From Longimicrobiales bacterium (GTDB lineage: Bacteria > Gemmatimonadota > Gemmatimonadetes > Longimicrobiales > Gaopeijiaceae), in assembly GCA_958295645.1 (NCBI GenBank), contig OY282361.1:1640501-1704500 (forward strand): a stretch of 64,000 bases of DNA, given 5' to 3'. Made by a program: the position numbers and the translations under genes. Of this stretch, positions 23,206-32,290 are shown piece after piece. The first letter of the stretch is position 1, and each line of letters begins with the position of its first letter. Under the pieces are notes generated by a model. It saw nothing but the letters and a program-made list of their open reading frames with translations, made no database searches and was not told the DNA's origin.

Positions 23206-23997
23206 ATGATGATGACGCCGTGGGTTCAGCGGCTGCTGATCGCCAACGTCGTGATCTACGCGTTTACGGCGAGCGGCGTGCCGCACATCCTCGAGTTCGG
23301 CGGCCTGGTGCCGGCGGCCCTCGGCCAGCGGCCGTGGACGATCGCCACCTACATGTTCCTTCACGGCAGCTTCCCGCACGTCCTCTTCAACATGCTGATG
23401 CTGTTCTTCTTCGGCCCCAGGCTAGAGGAGCGGCTCGGCAGCCGAACGTTCCTCTGGTTCTACCTCGCCAGCGGCGTCGGGGGCGCGCTGCTCTCGTTCG
23501 CGTTCACGCCGGGGGTCATGATCATCGGGGCCTCGGGGGCGGTCTACGGGGTCGTGGTGGGCTTCGCTCGCTACTGGCCGCGCGAGCCCATCCACATCTG
23601 GGGCATCCTGCCCGTCCAAGCCCGCTGGCTGGCGTTGTTCATGGTGGGATCGAGCCTGTTCTCGGGAATCACCGGGGCAAGGAGCGGGATCGCCCACTTT
23701 GCCCACCTCGGCGGGCTCGCCGCCGGCTGGGTCTTCCTCAAGCTTTGGGAACAGCAACGGGGCCAAACGGCCGCCGTCGCGAAGCGCCAGCCCCGGTACA
23801 AGGCGACCGGCGCTCAGGAAGCCGACGTTCTGGAGCGCTGGAACGCGATTCCGCGCGACCAGCTTCACGAGATCAACCGCGAGGAACTGGAGGCGCTGCT
23901 CGCAAAGGCGGATCAGGCCGGAATCAGGGCTCTTACCAACGAAGATCGCGCGTTCCTGGAACGGATGGCGAAGTCAGTGCAGGCGGAGCCGGCCTGA
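23206..23997 (+). CDS. rhomboid-family intramembrane serine protease
   Basis: A 263-aa membrane protease that cleaves transmembrane substrates. It has several hydrophobic segments, HGSFPHVLFNMLMLFFFGP, the catalytic Ser in IIGASGAVYGV and the catalytic His in AHFAHLGGLAAGWVF. A cytoplasmic tail of about 70 residues ends in helices (ELEALLAKADQAGIRALTNEDRAFLERM), as in many GlpG-like proteins with an added C-terminal domain. It starts at the first of three consecutive ATGs. Confidence 0.94.
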   Translation: MMMTPWVQRLLIANVVIYAFTASGVPHILEFGGLVPAALGQRPWTIATYMFLHGSFPHVLFNMLMLFFFGPRLEERLGSRTFLWFYLASGVGGALLSFAFTPGVMIIGASGAVYGVVVGFARYWPREPIHIWGILPVQARWLALFMVGSSLFSGITGARSGIAHFAHLGGLAAGWVFLKLWEQQRGQTAAVAKRQPRYKATGAQEADVLERWNAIPRDQLHEINREELEALLAKADQAGIRALTNEDRAFLERMAKSVQAEPA

Positions 23998-24098
23998 GGA
24001 GAAAATCGCGGGCCCAGTTGTGGTCCGTCGTCCGGCCTCTGCGGGCATCGGAGAGCGGCGGTCGGGCGACCCCTTGCCGCCCTCGCCGCCGGACGCGG

Positions 24099-24821
24099 TC
24101 AAGCCTTCGTCAGCAACGCCACCGCTTCCGCCATGCTGGAGACCCGTGCATCGGCTTCGGCGGCCGCCGGAGGCGCAGCTCCGCCGGCACGCGCCAAGCC
24201 CGGGCGGTCGACCCAGAGCGTGGCGTAGCCGAGCGACGAGGCGGGCGCGATGTCGTGGAAACGGCTCTGGGCCACGTGCAGGGTGCGCTCCTTGGGGATG
24301 CCGGAGCGGCGGGCCATCTCGTGGAAGTGGGCGGGGGCCGGCTTGTAGCTGCCGACCTGTTCGGCGGTGACCACCCAGTCGAAGGGGACCTCCAGTCGCT
24401 TGCCGGACTGGGCGAACAGGTCGTCGTCCACGTTGGAGACGATCCCAAGCTTGAATTTCCCGGCCAGCCGACGCAGCGCCTCCACGGTGTCGGGGAAGAC
24501 GGGCCAGTCGCCCACTGAAGCGCCGAAGGCCGCGCGCTGGCGGGCGGCCGGGCGAAACCCGAGGGCCGCCCCCATGCGATCCAGCGTGAGGGCAAGGACT
24601 TCCCGGTAGGGGCGGAAGCGCTCCGCCTGCACCACGTGTTCGTGCTCGCCGAAAGCGCCGACGAGCGCCGCGGCGTCGGGCGATGCGCCGTGGGCCGCGC
24701 AAATGGGCCGGGCGGCCTCGAGGATGCCCCGCTCCCAATCGACGAGCGTGCCGTAGCAGTCGAAGGTGAGAAGGTCGAACCGGCCCGGGTCCAGGCCTTC
24801 CGGCGAACGCAGGGGCGCCAC
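24099..24821 (-). CDS. HAD-superfamily hydrolase, haloacid dehalogenase type II-like
   Basis: A 240-aa HAD enzyme. Motif I has the nucleophile Asp in LTFDCYGTLVDWERG, motif II Ser in LGIVSNVDDDLF, and motif III Lys in VGSYKPAPAHFH. The acidic motif IV is weak around HVAQSRFHDI. The order and the CYGTLVDW form match type II 2-haloacid dehalogenases, but the true substrate may be another phosphate or haloacid. The start is GTG 24821, 7 bases after the DinB stop, so it is an operon partner. Confidence 0.88.
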   Translation of the reverse strand: MAPLRSPEGLDPGRFDLLTFDCYGTLVDWERGILEAARPICAAHGASPDAAALVGAFGEHEHVVQAERFRPYREVLALTLDRMGAALGFRPAARQRAAFGASVGDWPVFPDTVEALRRLAGKFKLGIVSNVDDDLFAQSGKRLEVPFDWVVTAEQVGSYKPAPAHFHEMARRSGIPKERTLHVAQSRFHDIAPASSLGYATLWVDRPGLARAGGAAPPAAAEADARVSSMAEAVALLTKA

Positions 24822-24828
24822 GAGCCCT

Positions 24829-25335
24829 CTACATCTCCGGGAAGTCGGCGGTCGGGCCGAACGTCTGCGGCACGGGGACTCCCGCCAAGCGCAGGTAGAC
24901 GCCGAGCTGCGCGCGATGGTGGATCATGTGATCCAGGATGAACGTGCGGAACACGACGCCCTTGGGCAGCGTGAAGCGCGGCTCGCCGCCGACCAGCATG
25001 GTCCAGGGACTTGCAAGGACTTCGTCGTTCGACTCCTCGATCAGGACGCGAGCCCGGGCCGCGTTCTCCTCCAGCGCCTTCACGATGTCCGCGGCGGTCT
25101 CGAAGGCGGGCTGGGGCGGCGGGGCGCCGTCCTTGGGCGAGATGTCGAACTCCGACATGGCGAGCGTGGGCATCGTCCAGCCGGGAATGTTGGCGAGGTG
25201 TCCGGCCAGCTCCTTCATGGTCCAGGACTTCTCGTGGGGACGCCAGTCCAGCCGGTCGTCGGGAACGGCCTCCAGAACCGTCTTGGCGCCGGCGACGACT
25301 TGGCCGAGGGCGGCCAGGGCCTGTTGCGTGGTCAT
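24829..25335 (-). CDS. DinB-family putative metal-dependent protein
   Basis: A 168-aa four-helix-bundle protein of the DinB/YfiT type. The metal-binding histidines are seen in MKELAGHLANIPGW and in LDHMIHHRAQLGVYLRLAG. Members act as thiol-dependent transferases or hydrolases, but most are uncharacterised. ATG 25335 has GGAG 11 bases upstream. It overlaps nothing and is directly followed by the HAD gene. Confidence 0.88.
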   Translation of the reverse strand: MTTQQALAALGQVVAGAKTVLEAVPDDRLDWRPHEKSWTMKELAGHLANIPGWTMPTLAMSEFDISPKDGAPPPQPAFETAADIVKALEENAARARVLIEESNDEVLASPWTMLVGGEPRFTLPKGVVFRTFILDHMIHHRAQLGVYLRLAGVPVPQTFGPTADFPEM

Positions 25336-25468
25336 GCTCTTGACTCTCCGTAGGCGATGGTCGGCGGGGGATCGAGATGCTCCGCCGCGCGTCGAAAAGT
25401 ACGCGCCTGCTTCGGGCGGCGGCCAGGAGCACGGGGGAAGGCGGGCGGCGACGGGGAACGGCGGCGAG

Positions 25469-27400
25469 TCAGCGGCGGGTTCGGCGGAACAGCCTGTCGG
25501 CCACCACGGCGGCCACCGGGGCGGCGAGCACGGCCAGAGCCAGTCCAGCGGCCTCCGATCCCGTGAAGCCGTCTTCCTCTTCGGCCACGGCGAGGACGAT
25601 CCCCGGCGCCGAGAAGACCGCCGCGGCGACGGCGTTCTTCCAGGCGCTCCCGCGCGAGGCGGCCGTGGCCCCGGACCATCGCACCGCGAAGCCGAGCCCG
25701 ATCTGGGGCGCGGCCATGAGCGCCAAGCGCGAGCTCGCATTGCCGAGAAAGCCGCACCTGGCGCCGTAGACGTGTGCCGAGAGCCCGTCGAACTCGAGAC
25801 AGGAGCGCGCGGCGGCGTATCCGGCGGCGAGACCGGCGGCGTTGGCCGCCACGGCAAGCGCGATGGTGCGACCCCAGGGATAGGCCTCGGTCTCGCCGGT
25901 CCAGCGGTAGAAGGTCCCAGACGCCGGTTCCGGGGCGGCCGGACCTCCCGAGCGAGTCTCGATCACGACGACGCCGTACCGGGCGGCCGAACCGAAGCGG
26001 GCGCCGGCTTCGCCCGGAGACAGGACCTCCACGCTCCGCACGTCGGAGACCGGCAGCGTGTTGAGGGTGAGGAGCGGATTGGCTTGCCGGACGTTGTCCA
26101 GGAACACGGACGGAGCCAGGCATCCGGGTTGGGACAGGGTGACGGCGTTGCGCAGCTCCAGGCAGAGGAGCTGGCCCGGCTGGCTACGTCCGCCCCGCAG
26201 TCTGGCGCCCGGAATCAGCCGCGCCAGCGCCCCGGGGAGATGGAGGCCCGTCCGGGCGGCCGGGGCCAAGTCCAGCGCGGTCACCATTCGCCGTGCAGAG
26301 CCCCGTTCTCGGCCGTCGCGGGCCCTCCGGCGCTCCGCACGCACGACCACGGAATCGAGGGCTACGGCGCCGTCCTCCCCCCCAGGCCATTCGATTCGCC
26401 ACACCCTGCCGTCGCCCCCCGCGGCCCAGCCCACCCGGCCGCCCGGAGCGAACTCGACCGCCCAGGCGCTCACCCCGTCCAGCACATGCCAACGCGCCCC
26501 CGCGTCCGTCGTGTACGCCGCCCCGGGCGGACCCACCGCCACGACCCTGTCTCCGGCGGCCGCACTTCCGTAGACCGCCCCCGGCACGGGCGCCGACACT
26601 GTCTTCCTCCACCTGCCGTCCGCCCCCTGGACCGCGGCGTTGGCGGTCACCGAGTCGCGCCTGTCGAGGTCGCCGCCCAAGGCCATCGCCAGGCGTCCGC
26701 CCGCGGCGGCCAGCGTGAACACCCCGGCGAGGGCCCCCTTGGCGAGAGGCGCCTCCATGGCCGTCCAGGTGCGCCCGTAGTCGCGGGTCTCGAGCACGCG
26801 GGACGATCCCCCCGCCCCCGTTCCGATCCAGCCCTGTCCGCCGTCGCCCGCCCGGGCGCACGTCCCGCTGGCCGCGAATCCCCCCTCTCCCTCCCCGGCA
26901 TCCGGCAGTCCCTCCGGCGATGCGCGAACCCAGGTCGCCCCTCCGTCCTCCGTCAGAAGGACGTACGGCTTCCCGTCGAAGGAATCCCCGTAGGCGAAGC
27001 CCCGCGACGCGTCCCAGAAGTCCAGGCAGTCCAGAAAGCCGTCGGGGTGGTCCATCAAGAAGCCGAGCGTCCAGGACCCTCCGCCGTCGTCCGTCCGGTA
27101 GATGCGCGAGGCCGGCCCCGTTCCCGCGCTCAGCACCACCGCCGAGCGCCAGGAGAAGGCGTGGACGTCGCGGTACTGGAGCGAGTCGCCCGCGGGGGCC
27201 GCGAGGCGCTCCCATAGTTCGCCGCCGTCCTCCGTTCGAAGCACGACGCCGCCGTGGCCGCTGATCCAGGCGAGCGTCTCCGACACCGGGCTGACCGCCT
27301 GCAGCACCACGGCCACGCCCGACGCCTGCTCGGTCGCGACCGGCGGGTCTTGCGCAGGCGGTGCCGCTATTCCAACCAGCGCCAAGGCGACAGCCGACAT
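25469..27400 (-). CDS. YCF48/BNR-type beta-propeller fused to a TonB-plug-like domain and membrane segments
   Basis: A 643-aa exported protein with an unusual order of parts. Residues 1-20 are a leader. Residues about 25-380 form BNR/YCF48-like blades (GVVLRTEDGGELWERL, RIYRTDDGGGSWTLG, YVLLTEDGGATWVRA, RVLETRDYGRTWTAME). Next comes a segment like a TonB-receptor plug (LELRNAVTLSQPGCLAPSVF, then SVEVLSPGEAGARFG and YGVVVIETRSGG). Last are hydrophobic helices (IALAVAANAAGLAAGYAAA; LALAVLAAPVAAVVADRLF). No beta-barrel is present. ATG 27400 has AGGA at good spacing. It follows the HIT gene. Confidence 0.78.
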   Translation of the reverse strand: MSAVALALVGIAAPPAQDPPVATEQASGVAVVLQAVSPVSETLAWISGHGGVVLRTEDGGELWERLAAPAGDSLQYRDVHAFSWRSAVVLSAGTGPASRIYRTDDGGGSWTLGFLMDHPDGFLDCLDFWDASRGFAYGDSFDGKPYVLLTEDGGATWVRASPEGLPDAGEGEGGFAASGTCARAGDGGQGWIGTGAGGSSRVLETRDYGRTWTAMEAPLAKGALAGVFTLAAAGGRLAMALGGDLDRRDSVTANAAVQGADGRWRKTVSAPVPGAVYGSAAAGDRVVAVGPPGAAYTTDAGARWHVLDGVSAWAVEFAPGGRVGWAAGGDGRVWRIEWPGGEDGAVALDSVVVRAERRRARDGRERGSARRMVTALDLAPAARTGLHLPGALARLIPGARLRGGRSQPGQLLCLELRNAVTLSQPGCLAPSVFLDNVRQANPLLTLNTLPVSDVRSVEVLSPGEAGARFGSAARYGVVVIETRSGGPAAPEPASGTFYRWTGETEAYPWGRTIALAVAANAAGLAAGYAAARSCLEFDGLSAHVYGARCGFLGNASSRLALMAAPQIGLGFAVRWSGATAASRGSAWKNAVAAAVFSAPGIVLAVAEEEDGFTGSEAAGLALAVLAAPVAAVVADRLFRRTRR

Positions 27401-27425
27401 GCGTCGTCCTTCTGGGTCCATGGGT

Positions 27426-27776
27426 CTACTTGCGCGCCAGCATCGGCCCCAGCGGGCGGCCTCCCAGCAAGTGCAGGTGGACATGCGGCACCTCTTGTCC
27501 GCCGTCTTCGCGGCAATTGACGATGAGCCGGTAGCCGCGGGCAGCCACACCCTCGTCGGCGGCAATGCGGGAAGCCACGAGCAGCAGGCGTCCCAACACG
27601 GCCTCGTCCTCCGCCGCCACGTCCGCCATCGTGGGAATCTCCCTGTTGGGCACAACCAGCACGTGGACCGGCGCCTGCGGATGGACGTCGCGAAACGCGG
27701 TCACGAGGTCGTCTTGGTAGAGGATGTCGGCGGGAATCTCGCCCCGGACGATCTTGGAGAAGAGGCCGCCGCTCAC
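27426..27776 (-). CDS. HIT-family nucleotide-binding hydrolase (HinT-like)
   Basis: A 116-aa histidine-triad protein that hydrolyses AMP-lysine or related phosphoramidates. The core is [19 protein letters not shown], and the catalytic triad [18 protein letters not shown] gives HxHxHxx. GTG 27776 overlaps the stop of the large M14 gene (GTGA), so translation is coupled. A decayed copy of its 5' part lies near base 821. Full length for the family. Confidence 0.95.
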   Translation of the reverse strand: MSGGLFSKIVRGEIPADILYQDDLVTAFRDVHPQAPVHVLVVPNREIPTMADVAAEDEAVLGRLLLVASRIAADEGVAARGYRLIVNCREDGGQEVPHVHLHLLGGRPLGPMLARK

Positions 27777-30700
27777 GGTCTGCGGGACGGTCTGCGAGTG
27801 CGGGCGGAGCCCGAATCGCCATCGTCGCCCTCTTCGGCGGCCTTGGGCGGCCGGGGGCGCGTCATCTTGAGCGTCGTCCCGCCGAAGAACTCGGAGCCGC
27901 TCCGCTCCACGTGGTGATCGCCGTCGTGGAGATAGTCCAGCACGGCTTGGTCCCAGGACAGCCCCGCCTTCGCCACCAGCTCCAGCCAGTCCCCGTAGGC
28001 CGTCTCGTCCGGCGCCTCGGTGGTGCCGCTCCATATGGTGACCTTGGGGTTGAATCCCCGGCCCCCGCCTCCGCCGGCCCGCGAGCCCTTCAGCGGCATC
28101 TCGATGAGCACGCTGTCCGTCATCGGCAAGCGGAAGACTTCGGGGTCGAAGGCGGCGCCGTAGCGGCGGTAGCGGGCGTAGCTACGCTGGTTCATCTCGA
28201 AGACGTCGCGGTTCGCGTTGACGGCCGCCGTAATGTAGTCCCGCAGCTTGAAGGCGGCGTCCTTGTGGCGAGGCAGCGCGGGATCGTCCACGTAGCCGAA
28301 GCCGGGCATGAACCATCCCTTGTTGAGCCCCCAGTTGCGTTCGGTCACGCGGCCCCGGCGCACCAGGCCGCTGTACTCCGAGAACAGTTGCACGACCTGG
28401 TGGCTGGGATACCCATGCGGGTTGAGGAAGACGTCGGGCAGCCAACTCCGCCACAGCTTGCCCCGCACGCGCGCCTCGGGGTAGACGGGGAAGTCTTCGT
28501 CCGCCCCGGAAGTCGCGTCCATGCCGAGCGAGGCCAAGTAGCCCGCATGAAGGAGATAGTCGGGGGTGACGCGGTAGAGGTCGTAGGCGAGCTGGGCGCC
28601 GTCCGGGTTGGTGAACGGGTGCACCACGACGTTGACCTTGTCGAGCTTGCGGCGCTGGGCCGGGTCGGTCAGGAGGATCTCGGCGTGGCGGAGCACGTGG
28701 CTGGTCGACGAGACTTCGTTGGCGTGCTGGCGGGCCGAGTAGAGGACGGTGGGCTTGAACATGGTCGCCTTGGTGCGCGACCAGTGGCTGGCGGCGACGG
28801 GCGCGGTCAGGTCCATGGCCCAGATGGTGCGGCCCAGGTAGCTCCGGCCGACGCGGTACATGGAGGCGTGATCGAAGGCGCGGGCCATCTTCGCCATCAT
28901 TCGGTTGCCCTCGTCCGGGGGGATGGGCGTGTCCCACTGGACGATGCGGCTGCCGTCGTAGGTCCAATCGTCCGGCGCCAAGGTGGTCCAGGAGGGCGGC
29001 GCGGCGGGAAGGCCGTTGGCCGGGAGCGAGGCGGTCGTGCGAGAGGCTGGATCCTGCTCGTGAGCCCATTCGGCCCAGACGGCGACGTCGCCCACCTCGT
29101 CGTAGGCCAGCGCGCCGGCGTACAGTCCCCTTGCGCGGAGATCGGCCAAGTTGGCGAGGACCGCGGCCACCTGCTCGGCGGAGATCATGCGTTCGTCCAC
29201 CTGCTCGGGCGGCGCCAGAGCCAGAAGGGCCTCGCGCTCGTCGAGTTCGCTGTCCACGCGCAGCCGGAAGGCCAGCGCCTGCAGGGCGGGCGACTCCGGC
29301 GCGATCACGGCCCGGCGCAGGCTGGGGCGCTCCATGGCGATCTTGGGGATGTCGAGCCGCCGCTCCCCGACGGCGCCCTCTCGCGTGCGGTAGCGAACCA
29401 CGACGGCCGGGCGGCTCGTGGCGAAGCCGGTGAACGCGATGCGCCCCCGGCCGGGGCCTCCGTCGCCGCGGGGCCGCATGCGGGGGACGATCCGGCCGGG
29501 ATAGGTCAGGTCGCGGCCGCGCGCGTTGCGGCCGATCAGGTGGAAGAACTCGATGGCGCCGAAGTATATCTCCTCGTGGAGCGCGTCCATGGGAGAGATG
29601 ATTTCGTTCTCGATGCCCAGGCGGTAGTCGGGCTCGCTCAGCTCCAGCTCGACTTCGAGGGCGCCGAAGAGGGGCGCGTCCAGTCCGTCGCCGCGCGGCT
29701 TCCCGTCGTGGCGGTCCATGACGTAGTCGTAGACGGCGGGTAGCGTGCGAGCCTGGAAGCGGTCCCAGAACCACTCGGGGTCGGTGACGATGCGCTCGTC
29801 GGCCAAGGTGTCCGCGCCCGAGACGGCCCGCATCCAGCCGGTGGCGACGCGGACTTGTTCGTAGTCGCGGAAGCGGTCGAAGTAGGGACGGAGGACCCAG
29901 GCCGGATCGAAGGTCTCTTCGAGGAGAAGCTCTCCGGCGGGGCCGAAGGCGCGAACCCGGTAGACGGGACTGCGGTGCGCGGCGTGCGCGGGCGGACGAA
30001 CGACGTGGCGGCCGCTCGAATCGGCCAGCCGCTGGGCGGCCTCCGTAGCGCGGGCGGGTGGACGGACGGGTGCGGCGGGTTCCGCCGGCGTCGTCATCTC
30101 GAAGCGCACCTGTTCGGGGCGGATGCCCAGATCGGCGGCGAGCGCCTCGTCCGCCGGGAAGATCTCGTGGAGCCAGCGGACGGGCGTGTGAATAGCCTGC
30201 TGGGGCCATTCGGGCGGCGGGTCGTTGCGAAGGAACTCAACGACGATCTCGCCGACCGCGCGGCCCTGGAGCCGTGGGGCGACGGACTCGCGCAACCACG
30301 AGAAGCCCTGCTTGAAGGCGGAAAGGACGACGACGCGCGATTCCGGAGAGGCGCCCGCGGCCCGCAGACGGCGTTCGGCCTCGGCGGCGACATTGCGGCG
30401 GACGGCGGGGGGCTCCGAGAGCCGTACCTCCACGTCCACTCGCGCGCCTGGTTCAACCCGGGCGAGCACCCGCGCTTCGAACGCCGACCAGAGGCGGTCC
30501 ACCTCGGACGGTATCTCGAACTCGTCTTCGAAGATCAGGGCGGCGCGCTCCACGTCCCGGTCGTCGATCTCGACGATCGTCTCCTCCGCGCCCAGTGCGA
30601 CGGCGCGAGCAGCCACGATCTCCGCGAAGCCGGGCGCAGGCCTCTCCAGCGAGACCAGCACTTCCGCCTGCGCCACGTCCTGGTCCGCCAACTCGGCGAC

Positions 30701-32290
30701 GATCCGGTCCAGCTTGTAGAGCGAGGCGGCGGCCTGGCCGGCGGGCGAGCGACCCGAGAGGAACCCCCACAGCTCGCGTTCCAGGTCGTCGAAGACCGGC
30801 ATTCCGTCGCCGCGGGCCGCGACGTGCGGGAAGACTTCCGCCACCCGGCGGGCCGCCAGGGCCGCGCCCGCGTCGTCCGGCCCCGTGACCACCAAGCTGG
30901 GCTTCGCGCCGAATGCCTTGGGCACGACCTCGACCAGGCCATGTCCGGGCGGCAAGCCGGAGGGCGCCACCTTGCCGCTGTCGGCCAGCTCCGCGATCAA
31001 GGGGTGCGTCTGTGCTGTGCCGATCAAGACGGTCGTGGGCCGCCGGGACGGGGGCGGGAGCTCCGAGGGCCGCATGACGAACGGAACCACGAGCCCGGTG
31101 GACTCCAGTCCGACGCGGGCCGCCAAGCCGAGGAAGCGCGCGTCGCCCGAAGGCGCCAGCACGGCGTCGGTGCGGTCCGGGATTTCGTCGCCGTCCGAGT
31201 CCGCGAGAAGGCCGTCGGCGCTGTAGAGATTGGAGAGGTCCATCGACTTCTTGGCCGACGTGCCGGGGCGGCCCGGGACTGGGCCGGGAGGCGTGTCCGC
31301 AAGGGTCGGCAACGCCACTTGGGCGTCTTCGTAGACCAGGGTCACCGAGGCGAGGCGCCGGAATCGAAGGTCTGCCGAATCGGGCTCGGCGCCGGGAGCG
31401 ACGCGACGCCTCTCCGCCAACTCCTGCAACCCTGCGAACCACGCCCGCACGGCCTCCGGATCCGCCTCGCCGGGGTGGACGCGGCCGCCGAGCCGAACGG
31501 CGCCGCCGACCTCGGCCACCGCCCGCGTAAAGACGACCGCCGGGGGCGCAGGCGAGGCGCTGGAGGCCGTCCCGCCTGGGGCGGGCGCCGCGTCGGAGGC
31601 CGTCTCGCGTGGGGCAGGCGACGTGTCGGAGGCCGATCCCGCCCCTTCCAGCGAGTCGGGGCCGATTCCGGCCGTCAGCTCTTCGCTCACTTCGGCGAGC
31701 GACGGACCGGAGAGGCTGCCGATGCGAGGCATCGCACCCGCCAAGAGGCGCGCCGCGCGCAGAAGTCCCTCGTCGTCCGCGCCCAAGACGGCCAACCAGC
31801 GCTGGGGCGGCGCCCCCGTCTCCGCGACGGCCACCGCCCCCTCCCCCTCCTTCAACTCCCCCACTTCGAAGTCCGCCGCGGCCAGCCCAGCCTCGGCCAA
31901 GGCCCGTCTCCCGATCAAGACGGCCACCCGCCCCGGAGTCGCCCCAAGCACCAGCGGCAAGTCCAAGGCCATCGTCTCGAATCCCAAGCGCGCCGCCACT
32001 TCCGCCGCCGCCACGCGCTCGGCCAAAGTCGGGTTCGGCGGCAAGACGAACGTCGCCCCCAGCCGGTCCGGCACGCCGTCCGCGTTCTCGTCGCGCAGCA
32101 GGCCCGGCCCTTCCCTTCCCTCGAGCCCCGCAACGAACAAGTCCGCCAAGCCGAACTGCGGAGGCGCCTGGGCCCGCGCGGCCTGCCCGGCCCAGCCGAA
32201 GACAGCCCCAGCGAGCACGAACCGCGCGATTCCCCGCGCAACTCGCTTCGCGGAAACGGAGCCCTGCACGGCCTCCCGGGCTGTCCTCAC
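27773..32290 (-). CDS. very large secreted M14 zinc carboxypeptidase with duplicated N-terminal domains
   Basis: A 1505-aa exported protein. After a signal peptide ([19 protein letters not shown]) come two copies of a roughly 150-residue module, each opening with a calcium-loop-like motif ([10 protein letters not shown] near 68, [10 protein letters not shown] in the second) and each containing a VLIG strand and a GADDEG or GPDDAG turn. A Pro/Ala/Ser-rich linker separates them. A long middle region of unknown fold leads to the C-terminal M14 peptidase: the zinc HxxE is in [14 protein letters not shown] (about residue 1185) and the next His in [14 protein letters not shown] (about 1222). Usual M14 enzymes are far shorter. 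GTG 32290 overlaps the upstream stop (GTGA). Confidence 0.88.
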   Translation of the reverse strand: MRTAREAVQGSVSAKRVARGIARFVLAGAVFGWAGQAARAQAPPQFGLADLFVAGLEGREGPGLLRDENADGVPDRLGATFVLPPNPTLAERVAAAEVAARLGFETMALDLPLVLGATPGRVAVLIGRRALAEAGLAAADFEVGELKEGEGAVAVAETGAPPQRWLAVLGADDEGLLRAARLLAGAMPRIGSLSGPSLAEVSEELTAGIGPDSLEGAGSASDTSPAPRETASDAAPAPGGTASSASPAPPAVVFTRAVAEVGGAVRLGGRVHPGEADPEAVRAWFAGLQELAERRRVAPGAEPDSADLRFRRLASVTLVYEDAQVALPTLADTPPGPVPGRPGTSAKKSMDLSNLYSADGLLADSDGDEIPDRTDAVLAPSGDARFLGLAARVGLESTGLVVPFVMRPSELPPPSRRPTTVLIGTAQTHPLIAELADSGKVAPSGLPPGHGLVEVVPKAFGAKPSLVVTGPDDAGAALAARRVAEVFPHVAARGDGMPVFDDLERELWGFLSGRSPAGQAAASLYKLDRIVAELADQDVAQAEVLVSLERPAPGFAEIVAARAVALGAEETIVEIDDRDVERAALIFEDEFEIPSEVDRLWSAFEARVLARVEPGARVDVEVRLSEPPAVRRNVAAEAERRLRAAGASPESRVVVLSAFKQGFSWLRESVAPRLQGRAVGEIVVEFLRNDPPPEWPQQAIHTPVRWLHEIFPADEALAADLGIRPEQVRFEMTTPAEPAAPVRPPARATEAAQRLADSSGRHVVRPPAHAAHRSPVYRVRAFGPAGELLLEETFDPAWVLRPYFDRFRDYEQVRVATGWMRAVSGADTLADERIVTDPEWFWDRFQARTLPAVYDYVMDRHDGKPRGDGLDAPLFGALEVELELSEPDYRLGIENEIISPMDALHEEIYFGAIEFFHLIGRNARGRDLTYPGRIVPRMRPRGDGGPGRGRIAFTGFATSRPAVVVRYRTREGAVGERRLDIPKIAMERPSLRRAVIAPESPALQALAFRLRVDSELDEREALLALAPPEQVDERMISAEQVAAVLANLADLRARGLYAGALAYDEVGDVAVWAEWAHEQDPASRTTASLPANGLPAAPPSWTTLAPDDWTYDGSRIVQWDTPIPPDEGNRMMAKMARAFDHASMYRVGRSYLGRTIWAMDLTAPVAASHWSRTKATMFKPTVLYSARQHANEVSSTSHVLRHAEILLTDPAQRRKLDKVNVVVHPFTNPDGAQLAYDLYRVTPDYLLHAGYLASLGMDATSGADEDFPVYPEARVRGKLWRSWLPDVFLNPHGYPSHQVVQLFSEYSGLVRRGRVTERNWGLNKGWFMPGFGYVDDPALPRHKDAAFKLRDYITAAVNANRDVFEMNQRSYARYRRYGAAFDPEVFRLPMTDSVLIEMPLKGSRAGGGGGRGFNPKVTIWSGTTEAPDETAYGDWLELVAKAGLSWDQAVLDYLHDGDHHVERSGSEFFGGTTLKMTRPRPPKAAEEGDDGDSGSARTRRPSRRP

